NCBI RefSeq assembly: GCF_050624435.1
Contig: NC_134541.1
Location: 8,446,983-8,510,982 of the forward strand
Direction: 5' to 3'
DNA from: Tenrec ecaudatus
Lineage: Eukaryota; Chordata; Mammalia; Afrosoricida; Tenrecidae
DNA length: 64,000 bases
Shown here: piece after piece, positions 30,052 to 40,519 of the stretch
Layout of the letters: each line of letters opens with the position of its first letter
How positions within the stretch are numbered: position 1 is the first letter of the stretch
Translations under genes and position numbers: made by a program
The notes under the pieces: generated by a model
What the model was told of the DNA's origin: nothing
Seen by the model: only the letters and a program-made list of their open reading frames with translations
Database searches by the model: none

Positions 30052-30632
30052 TGTGGTAGATATATAATCGTTTGTCCATTTGAGGATTCAGAGTGTAGGG
30101 ATGGAGTCTAGCTTGTCAATCAGATAGTAGCCAATGAGGCCTCTGTGTGGGCATGGCCTTCTCCTGAGAATTCTGGGAAATCTGATACTTCCTCCTTGGA
30201 GGTGGGAGACACCTCTCTCTCACTACTTCATTTCATGGGAGACACTCCAGCCAACAAGACACATGGAACTACACTAGTGGGCTAAGTTGGAGAAGCCACA
30301 TGAACCTACCCTGATGCAAACAGACCTCTGAAGCCGGAGAAGCCATATAGAGATTCCTGCCAGCGCTGAGATGCTTACAACACCACTGGATACAAAGTCT
30401 TTCTACCCTACTGGCCTTTGATCATCCTGCATTTGGCATCATTGCATGTGTTTCCTGTGTCTGAAGAGGACTTTATAGATTTGTATCGGACATATGGGCT
30501 CGTATTGGACTTATGGACTGGACTAGGCTGGGATCCTTTCTACATGTTCAATTCCTCTTGCATATAAATTTCTTTCCTATACACATATGTGTGTCCATGA
30601 ATTTGTTTCTCTAGTCTACCCAGACTCACACA
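30052..30632 (+). mobile_element. LTR-like repeat, family 1 (copy a), in RTE
   Basis: A 581-bp element starts TGTGGTAG and ends CAGACTCACACA, so it has the TG...CA termini of an LTR. The flanks CTGTG (30047-30051) and TTGTG (30633-30637) look like a 5-bp target duplication, and RTE sequence is continuous across it. Blocks such as CAATGAGGCC, CCTTCTCCTGAGAATTC, CTGGCCTTTGATC and GGCATCATTGCATGTG recur in copies b, c and d. No retroviral genes are present; a solo LTR of ERVL type is plausible from the 5-bp duplication. Confidence 0.72.
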
Positions 30633-30947
30633 TTGTGCTTTATTGAATATGCCAAGGTATTTGACTGTGTGGAACATAACAGACTATGGAGAGCCTTGAG
30701 AAGAATGGGAATCCCAGAACACGTCATTTTGCTCATTTGGAACCCGTATGTAGATCAAGAGGCAGTTGTGTGAACAGAAGAGAATGCTGCATGACTTCAA
30801 AAAGGCATGCAATAAGGTTGTATTCTCTCACCGTACTTACTCAGTCTGTATGCTGAGCAAGCATCAGAGAAGCTAGACTACACGAAGAAGAAGGCAGCAT
30901 CAGCAGTAAAAGAAGGGTTATTAACAATCTGTAATATACAGATGGGA

Positions 30948-31115
30948 TACATTTTGGGTGCTAACTACAAGATCAGCAGTTCAAAACCACCAGCCCCTGA
31001 TTGGAAGAAAGATGGGCTTTTTAATCTTACAAAGAGTTGCAGAAACTCACAGGGGTAGTTCTATCCTGTTCTGTGGGGTCTCTAAGTCAGAGTTCAGTTC
31101 TGGCTCAATGGCAGT
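30948..31115 (+). mobile_element. AfroSINE nested in RTE
   Basis: AAGATCAGCAGTTCAAAACC, GGAAGAAAGATGGGC, CACAGGGGTAGTTCTATCC and GGCTCAATGGCAGTGAG. RTE coding sequence (GGAGAAATACCCAGATGAC) continues at once. The head is missing. Confidence 0.78.
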
Positions 31116-31870
31116 GAGGGAGAAATACCCAGATGACACAACCTTGCTTGCTGAAAGTGAGGAAAACTTGAAGCACTTTGTTGATGAAGATCAAGGATGT
31201 CAGTCTTCAGAATGGATTACAACCCAATGTAAAGAAGGCCAAGAGCCTCACAATTAGACCAATAGGTAACATCATGATAAACAGAGAAAAGGTTGAAGTT
31301 GTCAAGGATTTTGTCTTGCGTGGATCCTTGATCAATGCTCATGGAAGCAGCAGTCAAGAGATCAACAACTTATTGCATCGAATATACCTGCTGTGTAAGG
31401 CCTCTTAAAAGTGTTGAAAAGAAAGGCTATTACTTTGAAGACTAAGTCACGGTATTGTCAAGTGTCTCATATGTATGTGAAAGTTGGACATTGAATAGGG
31501 AAGACTGAAGAAGGATCAATGCATTTGAATTTTGGTGCTGGCAAAGAATATTGGAAGTACCATGGACTGCTAAAAGGACCAATGGATCTGTTTTGATGGA
31601 CGTACAACCAGAATGCTCCTTAGAGGCAAGGATGGTGAGACGTCATCTCACATACTTTGGGCATGTCCCTGGAGAAAGACATAGTTTGGTAAGGCAGGGG
31701 GACCATAAAGAAGAGGAAGACCCTCTACAAGATGGATTGACAAAGTGGCTGCAATAATGAGCTCAAATACAAAACAATGGTGAGGCTGGCACAGGACTGG
31801 GCGATGTTTAGTTCTGTTGAGCGTAGGGTCGCTATGAGTTGAAATAGACTCAAAAACACCTAACAACAAT

Positions 31871-32204
31871 TTCCTTTGTGAAGTTGGCAATGTGTTCCAG
31901 TCAGAGCTGTCATTATTCGCCAATTACAGTGAAGCTCGGAACCACAGAGTTGGATCTGCATGAGCAACATGTATCCACGGGTGTTTCCATTGCTGATGCT
32001 TTCATAGTCACTGCTTTGCTCACATTTCCTGATGTTTTTGCTACAATATTGTGGTAATTTGTATTCACGAACCTGTATTAATAGCTCTTTAGAGAATCAA
32101 GTAGTAATTAAAGGAAAAGGCTGAGAAAAATCAAGACTTCTGCTCACTTGCTTATAATGTACCTAATATGGTTGAAATTCATTACAGAAAGATTTTATAA
32201 AAAT
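31871..32204. other. Unassigned sequence
   Basis: Sequence after the RTE 3' end and before the next L1 end, with no gene or recognised repeat. Confidence 0.4.
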
Positions 32205-32490
32205 AATTTGGTTGTGGGGGATGGACAATAGAAAAGTGGGTGAAGGGAGACGTCTGACAGGGCAAGATATGACAAAATAATAATTTATAAATTATCAAGG
32301 GTTCACGAGGGAGGGGGAAGCAGGGAGGGAGGGAAAAAATGAGGACCTGATGCCAGGAGCTTAAGAGGAGAACAAATGTTTTGAGCATGATTAGGGCCAT
32401 GAATGTACAAATGTGCTTTACACAATTGATGTATGTATGGATTGTGATGAGTTGTATGAGCTCCTAATAAAATGATTTTTAAAATACTTT
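32205..32490 (+). mobile_element. L1 3' end, sense
   Basis: GGGATGGACAATAGAAAAGTG, GACAAAATAATAATTTATAA, GGAGGGAGGGAAAAAATGAGG, ACACAATTGATGTATGTATGG and CTCCTAATAAAATG then an A-rich tail. It extends further upstream than most of the other sense ends in the window. Confidence 0.8.
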
Positions 32491-32684
32491 GGTTGTTAGT
32501 GGTCATATAATCTAAATAATATTATATTTAAGAAATATATTATTCTCTGATTAAAACTGATGATAAACATTGCTAAGATGGTAGAAGAAAAGACTCATGG
32601 GGGCAGAGGCCTGACACCATGAGTCATGACATATATTGACACCAGCTCTCGTGATGCCACTGGTATGGGACGCTTCCACTCTAT

Positions 32685-32885
32685 CGCTGTGGATTTGAAT
32701 CACTCAGCAGTACACAATAACAAGGTTATTTAGCTCTGCGAGGACCTGATGTTAGAAAGATATGACAGTCTGCTTCCATGAAGAGGTACAAGATTGCAAC
32801 TTGGAAACCCTATGGGGCATTTCTACACTATCCTATAGACTTGCTATGAGGGAGAATGGACTCCATGGAAATGGACTTGACGTTT
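32685..32885 (+). mobile_element. Diverged AfroSINE
   Basis: GGATTTGAATCACTCAGCAG, GATATGACAGTCTGCTTCC, GGAAACCCTATGGGGC and TATAGACTTGCTATGAGG then TGGAAATGGACTTG. The head is weak and the body clear. Confidence 0.72.
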
Positions 32886-33261
32886 GCTAGCTACCAGATG
32901 ACATAAACACCAGCTATTTCATTGAAGAAAGAAGAATCAGAACAGCTAGGCGGTTGAGTCTCCCACCTCTTCATAAAAGAGTTGATAACTGCAGTACTGG
33001 TCTGTAGACCACAGGTTCTCGAAAGCTGAGGTGCCTAATGAATTTTAGAGGGAGGTGTGATCATAGACACGACTGTAGACTCAGGCATAGGGTGTGAGCA
33101 AGAACAATATAAAAAGAAAGCTCCGTCCAGGAGTAAAAGTCAACCATCTCAGGGAAATTAGGGAATGTTGTATCCTGTACACTTCTGAGCATACACACTC
33201 ATGGGAGAAAGCACCACACAGTAAACCAAAAACATGCCATAGGCATGTACAAGCAAAGAAT

Positions 33262-33450
33262 TCTGAAATAGCACAGTTGGAGTGCTAACTTCAAGGTCAG
33301 CTGTTCAAATCCATCATCCTCTCTTCAAGAGACAGACAACTCCTGAAAAGAGTCATCGTCACAGTAACCCACAGACAGTCTTCCCTGTCCTACAGGGTAA
33401 CTAGTTATGTATCAACTCCATGGCAGTGAGTTTAGTTTTTGTCTTTTAAT
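33262..33450 (+). mobile_element. AfroSINE
   Basis: ATAGCACAGTTGGAGTGC head, AAGGTCAGCTGTTCAAATCC, CCTGTCCTACAGGGTAAC and CATGGCAGTGAGTTTAG. Confidence 0.82.
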
Positions 33451-33764
33451 AGTTTCTACAATAAAAGCAAATATTTGTGCAACCACATACAAAGAACATA
33501 GGCTAACACCAGCTGCTAACAAAAAACAATCAAAACTTTTTAAAAAACATTGTGCAGATATTAAAAAATCTGATGCATAACCACCTCCATGGAGAAGCTG
33601 AGAAAATAAAAGGAGCGCATAATGAGCTTAAAAAAGTAAAAGGCAGAGTTGGACATGGTTTCTACACAATAGAGCAAAAAAGAATTGAAATAAAAAGTGT
33701 ATGGCATAAACAAAAAGAGACAAGAGGCTCGGAATTGAACTCGTGTGATTTAGGAAAAGGGTGT
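33451..33764. other. Unassigned A-rich sequence
   Basis: Lysine-rich short frame near 33552-33785 reflects A-rich composition. No gene evidence. Confidence 0.4.
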
Positions 33765-34165
33765 GGCTTGCTGCCACCGAGTTGACGCTGACTCCTGGAG
33801 AGCTTGTGTATCACGGATGGTAGCACTGCCCGGTCCTGAGCCATCTTCCTAGTCGGGGCTATGCTTCAGCTAATGAGCTCCCTGGTGACTGTGTTGGTCC
33901 ATCTGAGAGGGCTTCCTCATTTTGATGATCTACGTTCCCAACTACGATATCCTTTTCCCACCATTGTCCTTTCTGGATGACATGTGCACCGTACGTAAGC
34001 TGAAGTCTTACCATCCTCGCTTCTAAGGAGCATCTGACTGTATTTCCTCTGAGAAGGAGTTGTCCACTCTTCTGAACGTCCATGGCATAGTCCTATTCTC
34101 CACCAAAACCACAATTTGCACGTGTTCGTTCTTTTCAGTCTTCCTCTTTCATCATCCAGCTTTTA
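33765..34165 (-). mobile_element. RTE 3' end, antisense
   Basis: GCTGCCACCGAGTTGACGCTG, TAGCACTGCCCGGTCCTGAG, GTCTTACCATCCTCGCTTC, AAGGAGCATCTGACTG and GTCCATGGCATAG follow the antisense RTE 3' order seen at 29268-29600 but are more diverged. Confidence 0.68.
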
Positions 34166-34480
34166 TTTCCAGAGGAGATGATGGAAAAATAATCATAGAA
34201 TCAAATGCTCCTAGTTGACTGAAAGAATGAATCTCAGATGGAAAAGATGGAAAATACTAAGTCAGAATATATACAATATGTTCAGCACACGAAGATTCTA
34301 AAATATGTATCGATACTCTTTAGATGTTTTGCTTTTACTGAAAATAAAACAAAAATCACCCCAAAAGAGATATTTCTGAGAGACAAATTGTCAACCATTG
34401 AAAGAGAAGTTCCCTTTGTTGGGGGTGCAAGGGGATGGTAAGAGCCAACACTACTAGATTACAAGGAGCTAAGGAGTGAC
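34166..34480. other. Unassigned sequence
   Basis: AT-rich, no recognisable repeat or exon. Confidence 0.35.
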
Positions 34481-34481
34481 G

Positions 34482-34840
34482 AATGAGCTCTAGCGGTGTC
34501 GTGGTTAAGCTGATCTCTTCTACAAAGGTAGGCTTTGAACCGACTGGTGGCTCCACAATCGAAAGACCTGGGTATCTATTGCCATAAGGTTTCCAAATGA
34601 CAAATATAAAATCACTGTCATCAAGTTGACTTGAACTTGTAGCAGCCCGACCTGTTGAACTGCTAACCAGACAGCCTCTCTGCCAAGGTGAAGTTTTACT
34701 CCTGTCCTGTCGGATTTCCATGAGTCCATAAATAGTATATCAAAAAAAAAATCCTACGGGGTGGAATTTTACTCTGTTACATAGGGTCCCAATGAGTTGG
34801 CGTTGACCCCAAGGCATCCAACAGCAAGTGGGGGTGGGGG
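34482..34840 (+). mobile_element. AfroSINE fragments, rearranged
   Basis: Sense head GAGCTCTAGCGGTGTCGTGG and a B-box-like GGCTTTGAACCGACTGG are followed by mixed pieces, including an antisense TCATCAAGTTGACTTGAAC and a sense tail CATAGGGTCCCAATGAGTTGG. At least two SINEs have been joined or rearranged. Confidence 0.6.
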
Positions 34841-34920
34841 GGGGGGTTGGATGGTGCAGGTGAGAAGCAGAGTTGCTCATGGTGCAGGGTAGTTCTTAAA
34901 TTGTGTGTGGGGGGGGGGAG
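34829..34920. repeat. G-rich tracts
   Basis: Two runs of G lie at 34830-34849 (broken by single T) and at about 34908-34919. They directly follow the SINE tail. Low-complexity sequence of this kind is prone to length change and sequencing error. Confidence 0.85.
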
Positions 34921-34994
34921 GGGAGCTGCATAGTTTGACATAGAGTAGGATCAAAACAAATCTGTTTGATTGAAATAATTTTGAAGAAGCAAGA

Positions 34995-35058
34995 CATTTT
35001 AAACCTTATTGCCATCAAGTTCATTCATTTTAAACCTTATTGCCATCAAGTTCATTCA
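34995..35058. repeat. 31-bp tandem duplication
   Basis: A segment beginning CATTTTAAACCTTATTGCC is repeated once with a period of 31 (34995 and 35026). The second copy leads straight into the antisense SINE tail, so the duplicated unit includes the SINE end. Confidence 0.9.
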
Positions 35059-35237
35059 GACTCATAGGGAGCTTAGAGGACAGACTAGAACTACCACCTT
35101 GGTTACTCTGAGGCTGTAAAGCTTTGCAGGAACAGAGAGCCCTTCTTTCTCCCTTAAAGCGGCTGGTGGATTTGAGCTGTCAATCTTGTTTACAAGTAGG
35201 CCAACGCATAACCCACTGTACCACCGAGGCACCCTGG
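35036..35237 (-). mobile_element. AfroSINE
   Basis: ATTGCCATCAAGTTCATTCAG, TTTCTCCCTTAAAGCGGCTG, GTGGATTTGAGCTGTC and CCACTGTACCACCGAGGC in antisense order. Confidence 0.84.
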
Positions 35238-35254
35238 GCTTCCCTGTAGGTCAG

Positions 35255-35490
35255 CAGAAAAGCCTAGGCTAGCAAGAAGAGGTGAATTTACATTCTGCCT
35301 TCCTCACTCACAGCTATGTGACCTTAAAGAAGATATACAATGAAACTTGGGATTTTAGTCATCTGTAAAATGGAACAAATAACATGATATCTAGGGATGC
35401 TAAGAGAAAAAGAAATACTGTATAAATAATATATTAAAAGAGGCTAGGAACACACAGTTCCTGACACTCAACAAATAAATGCTTCCATTG
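35255..35490 (+). mobile_element. MIR
   Basis: ATTCTGCC, CACAGCTATGTGACCTTAA, AGTCATCTGTAAAATGGAAC and CCTGACACTCAACAAATAAATG follow the consensus order of MIR (TGTGTGACC, CATCTGTAAAATGGG, CTCAATAAATG). It is one of the clearest old repeats in the window. Confidence 0.8.
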
Positions 35491-35491
35491 C

Positions 35492-35655
35492 TGTGGTGTA
35501 AATACTGACTCCCTGTACCCTTTAGGAGAGACTAGAGCTGCCTCACAGGATTTCTAAGGTTTTTAATATTTACAGAAGCAAACTACATTTATTGTTCCCC
35601 CAAGGTGTGGCTGGTGATTTCTAAATACCGTCCTTTCCATTAGCAGCTTGTGTTA
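35492..35655 (-). mobile_element. AfroSINE fragment
   Basis: GGAGAGACTAGAGCTGCC, GGATTTCTAAGG, TTTACAGAAGCAAAC and CAAGGTGTGGCTGGTG are antisense body. The head is lost. Confidence 0.7.
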
Positions 35656-35709
35656 AGTCAGGTGGCCTAGGAACGTAACATCAGTAACTCATGTATAATA
35701 TAAAGCAAC

Positions 35710-36155
35710 TAAAATCAAGAAAGTGGCCCCAAGAGGTGTATAAATTGGTACGTCCAGCCAATTCAAGTCTGTGGGTCCAATGTAAAACTGGAGGCCTTTT
35801 GTGACTTGCAAAGCTAACAGGTGGACCAACCAGGAAGCAGGAAAACAAAGAGGAAGACCATGGCTGGTGGATGCAGAGGCAGAGAGTCCAAGGTGTTCGC
35901 CTCTGATAGCTCCCAGAGATAGATCCCAGTATGGTGCGAAGAAGCCCACCAAAGAGTCTACTTACCTAGGGGTAGGCCACACACTTGCGACTTCCTTTCA
36001 ATTGCACTCCACCCTGATCTTGTAACTGCTTGACTGCTCACAGCAGATTCCATCAGGAAATCGGTTATACTAAGTTAGGTCGCATCATAGGGATCACTAG
36101 GCCTTAACTAACAAACTACAGAGAATCCTGACTAAGTCACGTTGACACAGAACCT
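35710..36155 (-). mobile_element. LTR-like repeat, family 2 (copy b)
   Basis: Shares blocks with 5170-5690: GGAAGACCATGGCTGGTGGA, GGTAGGCCACACAC, GCTCACAGCAGATTCCATC, AACAAACTACAGAGAATCC and GTTGACACAGAACC. The complement begins near TGTGTCAAC. It lacks coding sequence. Confidence 0.5.
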
Positions 36156-36625
36156 AATCATTCCATAGTCCAATTCTTAATCCATGGCATCACCAGGGCT
36201 CCTGAACAGCTTAGTAAAGGTTCACTATGGATGCTTTTGCATTTTAGCAGATGAGATCCTGGTCTTGTGAAAAACACTGGAGGAGATGTGAACAAGAACA
36301 CAGGGAAGAAGTTCAGCTTTGAATAGAAGAAACTACACTTCTTGCTCAAAGGCAGCGCAAAGAATAATGGGTGAGGTGCATGTGCGCATAGTGAGGTTAG
36401 GGTGCTGTGAATGGGAGCGACAGGTGGAAAAGAATGTGAGAGCGTAAACAAAGAATGGGTGTTTTAAGTAAATACACAACGAAGATGCAAAGGGTTCAAG
36501 ACTGACAAGCGTTTGCACAAACTTTCCCATATTACAGCATGATTGGATCTACAGATTTGTAGCCCTTATCCTTTCAGTGATATTTCCAGCTCCTTGAAAC
36601 ATGAGCGCTATCTTGGTTCACTTTT
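36156..36625. other. Unassigned sequence
   Basis: Overlapping minus-strand frames (36158-36530) have no known domain. A SINE-head-like CATCACCAGGGCTCCTG lies at about 36187-36203. Confidence 0.4.
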
Positions 36626-36627
36626 GC

Positions 36628-36737
36628 ATCTACTCCCATGAAGAGTGACAGTCTCGGAGACCCACAGAGGCAGTTCCACCCTGTCCTGTAGGGTGGCTGT
36701 GTGTTGGCGTTGACTCGATGGCCGTGAATTTTCAGAT
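36628..36737 (+). mobile_element. AfroSINE 3' half
   Basis: CTACTCCCATGAAGAGTGAC, CACAGAGGCAGTTCCACCC and GTTGGCGTTGACTCGATGGC. The 5' half is absent. Confidence 0.82.
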
Positions 36738-37268
36738 GTTACATCCAGAATCTGAAAACAAATAGCTGTGTAGCAAATACTTGGTCAAGAAAAGAAGGAA
36801 AAAAGAGGAACAAAGGTGGAATTGTGCTCCGCAGGATTTTCAATGGCTGATTTTTTTTTCAGAAGCAGGTATGTGAGAAAAAATAAAGCAGAATATTGGG
36901 AACTCTGGTCTCCTGCAATGATAAACATATTTGACCCCCAGATGTATAAATGTGGAGTAAATCAAGAGCCAGAGCAGAGAAATAAATCTTGGCCCAGAAG
37001 GCACCATGACCTTGGGTGTCACCCTATGAATCATGATGAAGCCTCCTTTCTCCTTTGTTCTTGACAAACCCTGGAAATAAGGAGCATAAGGCCCGAGACG
37101 CCAGCTTGTTAGAAGCGTGGTGTTGTCATTTGGGCTTACGTTCCTGTAAAGAAATCTTAGACATTGATTTTCAGAAAACATACCTGACCTGACGGCAGTG
37201 CAAAGAGGAAGGGAATCACCGAAATGGAGTCAGATTGCTTCCTGGCTCAAGCTCAGAAATGTAGCCAT
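36738..37268. other. Unassigned sequence
   Basis: No recognised repeat. Overlapping plus and minus frames near 36816-37181 lack any family signature. Confidence 0.4.
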
Positions 37269-37269
37269 T

Positions 37270-37460
37270 TCACTGTTAAAGGCCTAGCTGCTAAGTGAAA
37301 GATTGGTGTTCTAAGCCCACCCAACAGTTCCGAGGGAGAAACAATCTGGCAATCTGCTCCCATAAAGGTCAATATCAAGAAAACACCGTGGGACAGTTGG
37401 AATCTTCACACTGGTTAGCTATGAGTCAGGACCAATTCCCAGCACCCATGACCCAAACAC
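37270..37460 (+). mobile_element. Diverged AfroSINE
   Basis: TAAAGGCCTAGCTGCTAAGTG, TTCCGAGGGAGAAAC, CTGCTCCCATAAAGG and GGTTAGCTATGAGTCAGG. The tail is altered. Confidence 0.68.
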
Positions 37461-37584
37461 CAGCGGGTTTAAAGTTCTGTTTGGTTTGTGAACGGTGCCC
37501 TTGATCCCTTCATCCACTCTTGCACCCTATGATTTTATTGCTTCTGAACTGTTCCACTAGATAGTCAGGGACCCCCTTGATTAT

Positions 37585-37650
37585 GCCAGAGAAAGCATAA
37601 TTAAGCACAGGGGCTGGCACATAGGAAGTAATCAATAATTATTAGTCCCA
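37585..37650 (+). mobile_element. MIR 3' fragment
   Basis: AAGCACAGGGGCTGGCACAT and AGGAAGTAATCAATAATTATT match the MIR 3' core (GCACATAGTAGGTGCTCAATAAAT). Confidence 0.55.
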
Positions 37651-37729
37651 TTACCAATCTGGCAGCTTGTCATCCTGGTGTGGATAATGGATTGCTACAC
37701 TCTTTTTTTTTTTTTGGGGGGTTGCTACA

Positions 37730-38075
37730 CTCTTGAAAGCTGTGTCACTGATACTTCAAATACCAGCAGGGTCGTTCATGGTAGAGTTCAGTGAATCTTT
37801 AAGACTGAAACAGAGTAGGAAGAAAGGTTTGATGATTTGCTGTTTAAAATTAGCCAGAAAGAGCTCTGTGCACCCCTGCAGACCATTGTCCAATAGGATG
37901 CTGACACATGCGACTCCAGGTTGGATGGTTCTACACATAACCCCCAAATTGGACTCAAACATTGCAATGGTGAGACATAAGGCGCACAACTGGGCAATCT
38001 GTCATTATGTCATACAAAAGGCCAACATGAGTCAAATCCAGTTGCAACGAAACTAGAAAAGGCGATTAGTCATTA
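37730..38075 (+). mobile_element. RTE 5' region or RTE-derived composite SINE
   Basis: CTGATACTTCAAATACCAGC, GGGTCGTTCATGGTAGAG, AGACTGAAACAGAGTAGG and GGTTGGATGGTTC correspond to blocks at 20930-21020 and 62455-62560. The right part, with CATTATGTCATACAAAAGG, has no RTE coding sequence, which favours a short derived element. Confidence 0.55.
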
Positions 38076-38084
38076 TTGTTTGAG

Positions 38085-38322
38085 CCCTAGGGAGAGCTAC
38101 TGGCATGGTGGTTATTTGTTGGGTTGCGATCCACAAGGTTCAAAGTTTGAAACCACCAACCACCCTGAGGGAGAAAGATTGAGAGAGAAAGATTGAGCTT
38201 TCTACTCTTGGAAACACAATCTCAGAAACTCACAGAGACAGTTCTACCCTATCCTCTAGGGTCTCTGAGTTGGCATGACTCAATGGCTGCATCTTGGGGG
38301 TTCGGTTTGGGTTTTGATTTGA
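38085..38322 (+). mobile_element. AfroSINE
   Basis: GGTTCAAAGTTTGAAACCACC, a locally duplicated GAGAGAAAGATTGAG, CACAGAGACAGTTCTACCC and GACTCAATGGCTGC. The duplication lies within the GAGAAAGATG block. Confidence 0.84.
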
Positions 38323-38324
38323 GT

Positions 38325-39472
38325 CATTGCAGTGTAATTAACATTATTAGCATTATTTACTTTCTTACCCTTGTTCCATAACACCAACCCAGCATTAAAA
38401 ATCCTTCAGAGATGCCTGGTAGGTAGAAGTAAAATTCTAGCCAGAGAATCCCTTTGATTGGAATGACTTCGCCTTTTAGAAACCCAGTATCAGATGAAAA
38501 CAAAACGTTTAGACACTTTTATGTGGTGTCCTGTAAGCCACATGACACACCCTGGATAGGCCGCATCTTCCAAGTCGCTTACTCTCCAGTGATGCTGGAT
38601 ATGCTGATGATGCAAAATTGATGCAAAGCATTTTACTCTGTTACCTTCCATTTGACCTGCAAGCACACCTCTTCCCAAAGCTTCAGCGCATCCCATTTAG
38701 ACACATCCCTCGATAAAGCCCACACCTGACGTGGACTAATCTCTGCCACTTACTCCCTAGGAGACAGCCATCAGACCTGTCAGCACATATTAATGAGACA
38801 GGAACTGGGCTCCTGGCTGTTGGAGAGCTCTCAGGACGCGACATCCATCTCCAAGACTGCGCGGGAGTAAGAGGATCCACGCCGTGCTGACATCACTACA
38901 CAAAGACCCGGCTAGTTTTACTTATCGGATATGACAAATGAGCCTCAGATGAAATATGTCTGTCAGACTGTTAGCGGCTTGACACTGCTCACCCAGCTCT
39001 GAAATGTGATAATTATCGATCAATGTTGAACACAATCTGCAGTCCCAGAAACAGATTGTCATTTACAGATTAGCGACAGCGTCAGAAATGCACAAGCACG
39101 AGATGGCTGTGCCTACACGCGATGCGCATATGGCTTATCTGCCGAGGTGCCTGCGAGTGATTGGAATGCCGAAGTAGAACCTGGGGAGCCTTCAGCCTCC
39201 AGACATGAGAATGGAGCCCTTCCCCTTCTCCTTTCTCAACATGAAGAGATAACTTCTACTCCCTGAAATGGTGACTGCATAAGTTCCTGGGCTGGAAGAG
39301 AATAACAAGAGCAGTAGCAGTCACACGGCACTGCGTGCTCCGTGCTTCTGGTACTGTTATTTGTCATCCAGTGGATTGCAACTGCTGGCAAGCCCATGGA
39401 CAGAGGGATGCTCCACTGGGCTTCCAGGCTGTGATATTTCACCAAATCTGCATTTGAAGACTATTTCTGAAA
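38325..39472. other. Repeat-poor sequence, candidate conserved noncoding island
   Basis: No SINE, RTE or L1 hallmark is seen over more than 1.1 kb, unusual for this window. From about 38830 to 39180 CpG dinucleotides are frequent (for example GGACGCGACATCC, ACACGCGATGCGCATATGG), and homeodomain-like motifs occur (GATAATTATCGATCAATG at about 39008-39025). No convincing coding frame. This could be an enhancer, but only the composition supports that. Confidence 0.35.
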
Positions 39473-39474
39473 AC

Positions 39475-39835
39475 TTTTTGCCATCAAGTAGATTCTGACC
39501 CACATTGGCTTTAGAAGACAGGGTAGAACTGTCCGGTTTGTTTCTGACATTTTAACACTTCTTGGAGAAAGTTTACACTTCAAACCTTGCACCAAGTCAG
39601 TGTTTCTCAACCTTCCTAATGCCGTGACCATTTAATACAGTTCCTCACGTTGTAGTGACCCCCTAACCATAAAATTATTTTTGTTGCGACTTCATAACTA
39701 ATTTTGCTATTGGTATGAATCAGGCTACCCCTGTGAAATGGTTGTTCAACCCCCCAAAGGGGTCGTGACCCACAAGTTGAGAACCACTGCACTAAGTAGA
39801 TGAGATGAGCACTTACCTGCCTGTGTCACTCAGTG
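39475..39835 (-). mobile_element. AfroSINE interrupted by a SPIN-like element
   Basis: The antisense tail TTGCCATCAAGTAGATTCTG, AGACAGGGTAGAACTGTCCGG and TTCAAACCTTGCACCAAG precede the hAT element; GAGCACTTACCTGCCTGTGTC, a head-like stretch, follows it. Confidence 0.7.
39598..39789 (-). mobile_element. SPIN/URR1-like hAT non-autonomous transposon, copy 2
   Basis: A 192-bp element starts CAGTGTTTCTCAACCTTCC and ends GACCCACAAGTTGAGAACCACTG, in the opposite orientation to copy 1. Flanks CACCAAGT (39590-39597) and CACTAAGT (39790-39797) match in 7 of 8 bases, as expected for a hAT insertion. It is an internally deleted derivative with no transposase. Confidence 0.88.
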
Positions 39836-40518
39836 ATTCATGGGAACAGGCTATTAACTTATTTTATCATCTTTCATCACATTAAATGAGTCCTACGCAT
39901 TCCGATGACATTGGCTTTTTTTGTCCCATTGGGTAGATTCAACAAGCCAAACAAGGCTTAGAAAGATTCAAGGATGACAAGATCTAGGCCTGGAGTGAAC
40001 ACGGGGCTGGTGGATGGTTTGACTCACTGTCTTCTATGGAATCATTAGGAAGTTTTAAGACCCAATGCAAAGCATAGAACATTAGCAGTTTGCTGATCTG
40101 CAACCATCATATATGATTTATCTAGTCATGTCATTGAAAGCCATCTAAATTCCTGAAAGTGTTGTGTTTTTAATAGGTTGTTATCCACCAGGAAAGGTTG
40201 AAACCTTGTTAGATCATAAGTTCAGATCAAGGACTGCAGCTTGGTAGGATGTGTTGTTGGATAGACTGGGCTGCAAATGGGAGCTCCTTTGGAAGTACGC
40301 AGGGGAATTGGTTCAAGGGGGGAGGGGGGAGATTCTGCCTGTGGGTTAATGCTCTTGTGGTTGATTGGAGGAAATGGGAGTCCTTTCTGGGGTGATAGCT
40401 GCACCTACGGTTTAAATCACTGTCTTTCTAATCAGTAACAACCCAAAGCACCCCTGGCCATGCTCTACTTGGCCCCCACTGGATGAACTAGCAAGTATAA
40501 AAGTACAAATACGTGACC
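39836..40518. other. Unassigned sequence
   Basis: No gene. A G-rich stretch lies near 40315-40332. Nothing matches the main repeat families. Confidence 0.4.
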
Positions 40519-40519
40519 T

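Larger units (their letters stand above)
30012..31870 (+). mobile_element. RTE (BovB-like) copy, sense, split by LTR-like element and SINE
   Basis: A short left part (to 30051) ends ...GATGTTTACCTGTG; the right part resumes TTGTGCTTTATTGAATATGCC and runs through ATACCCAGATGACACAACC, AAAAGGTTGAAGTTGTCAAGG, CATGGAAGCAGCAGTCAAGAG to the 3' end AAAAACACCTAACAACAA. A LTR-like element lies at 30052-30632 and an AfroSINE near 30948. Coding frames are broken in many places. Confidence 0.82.
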
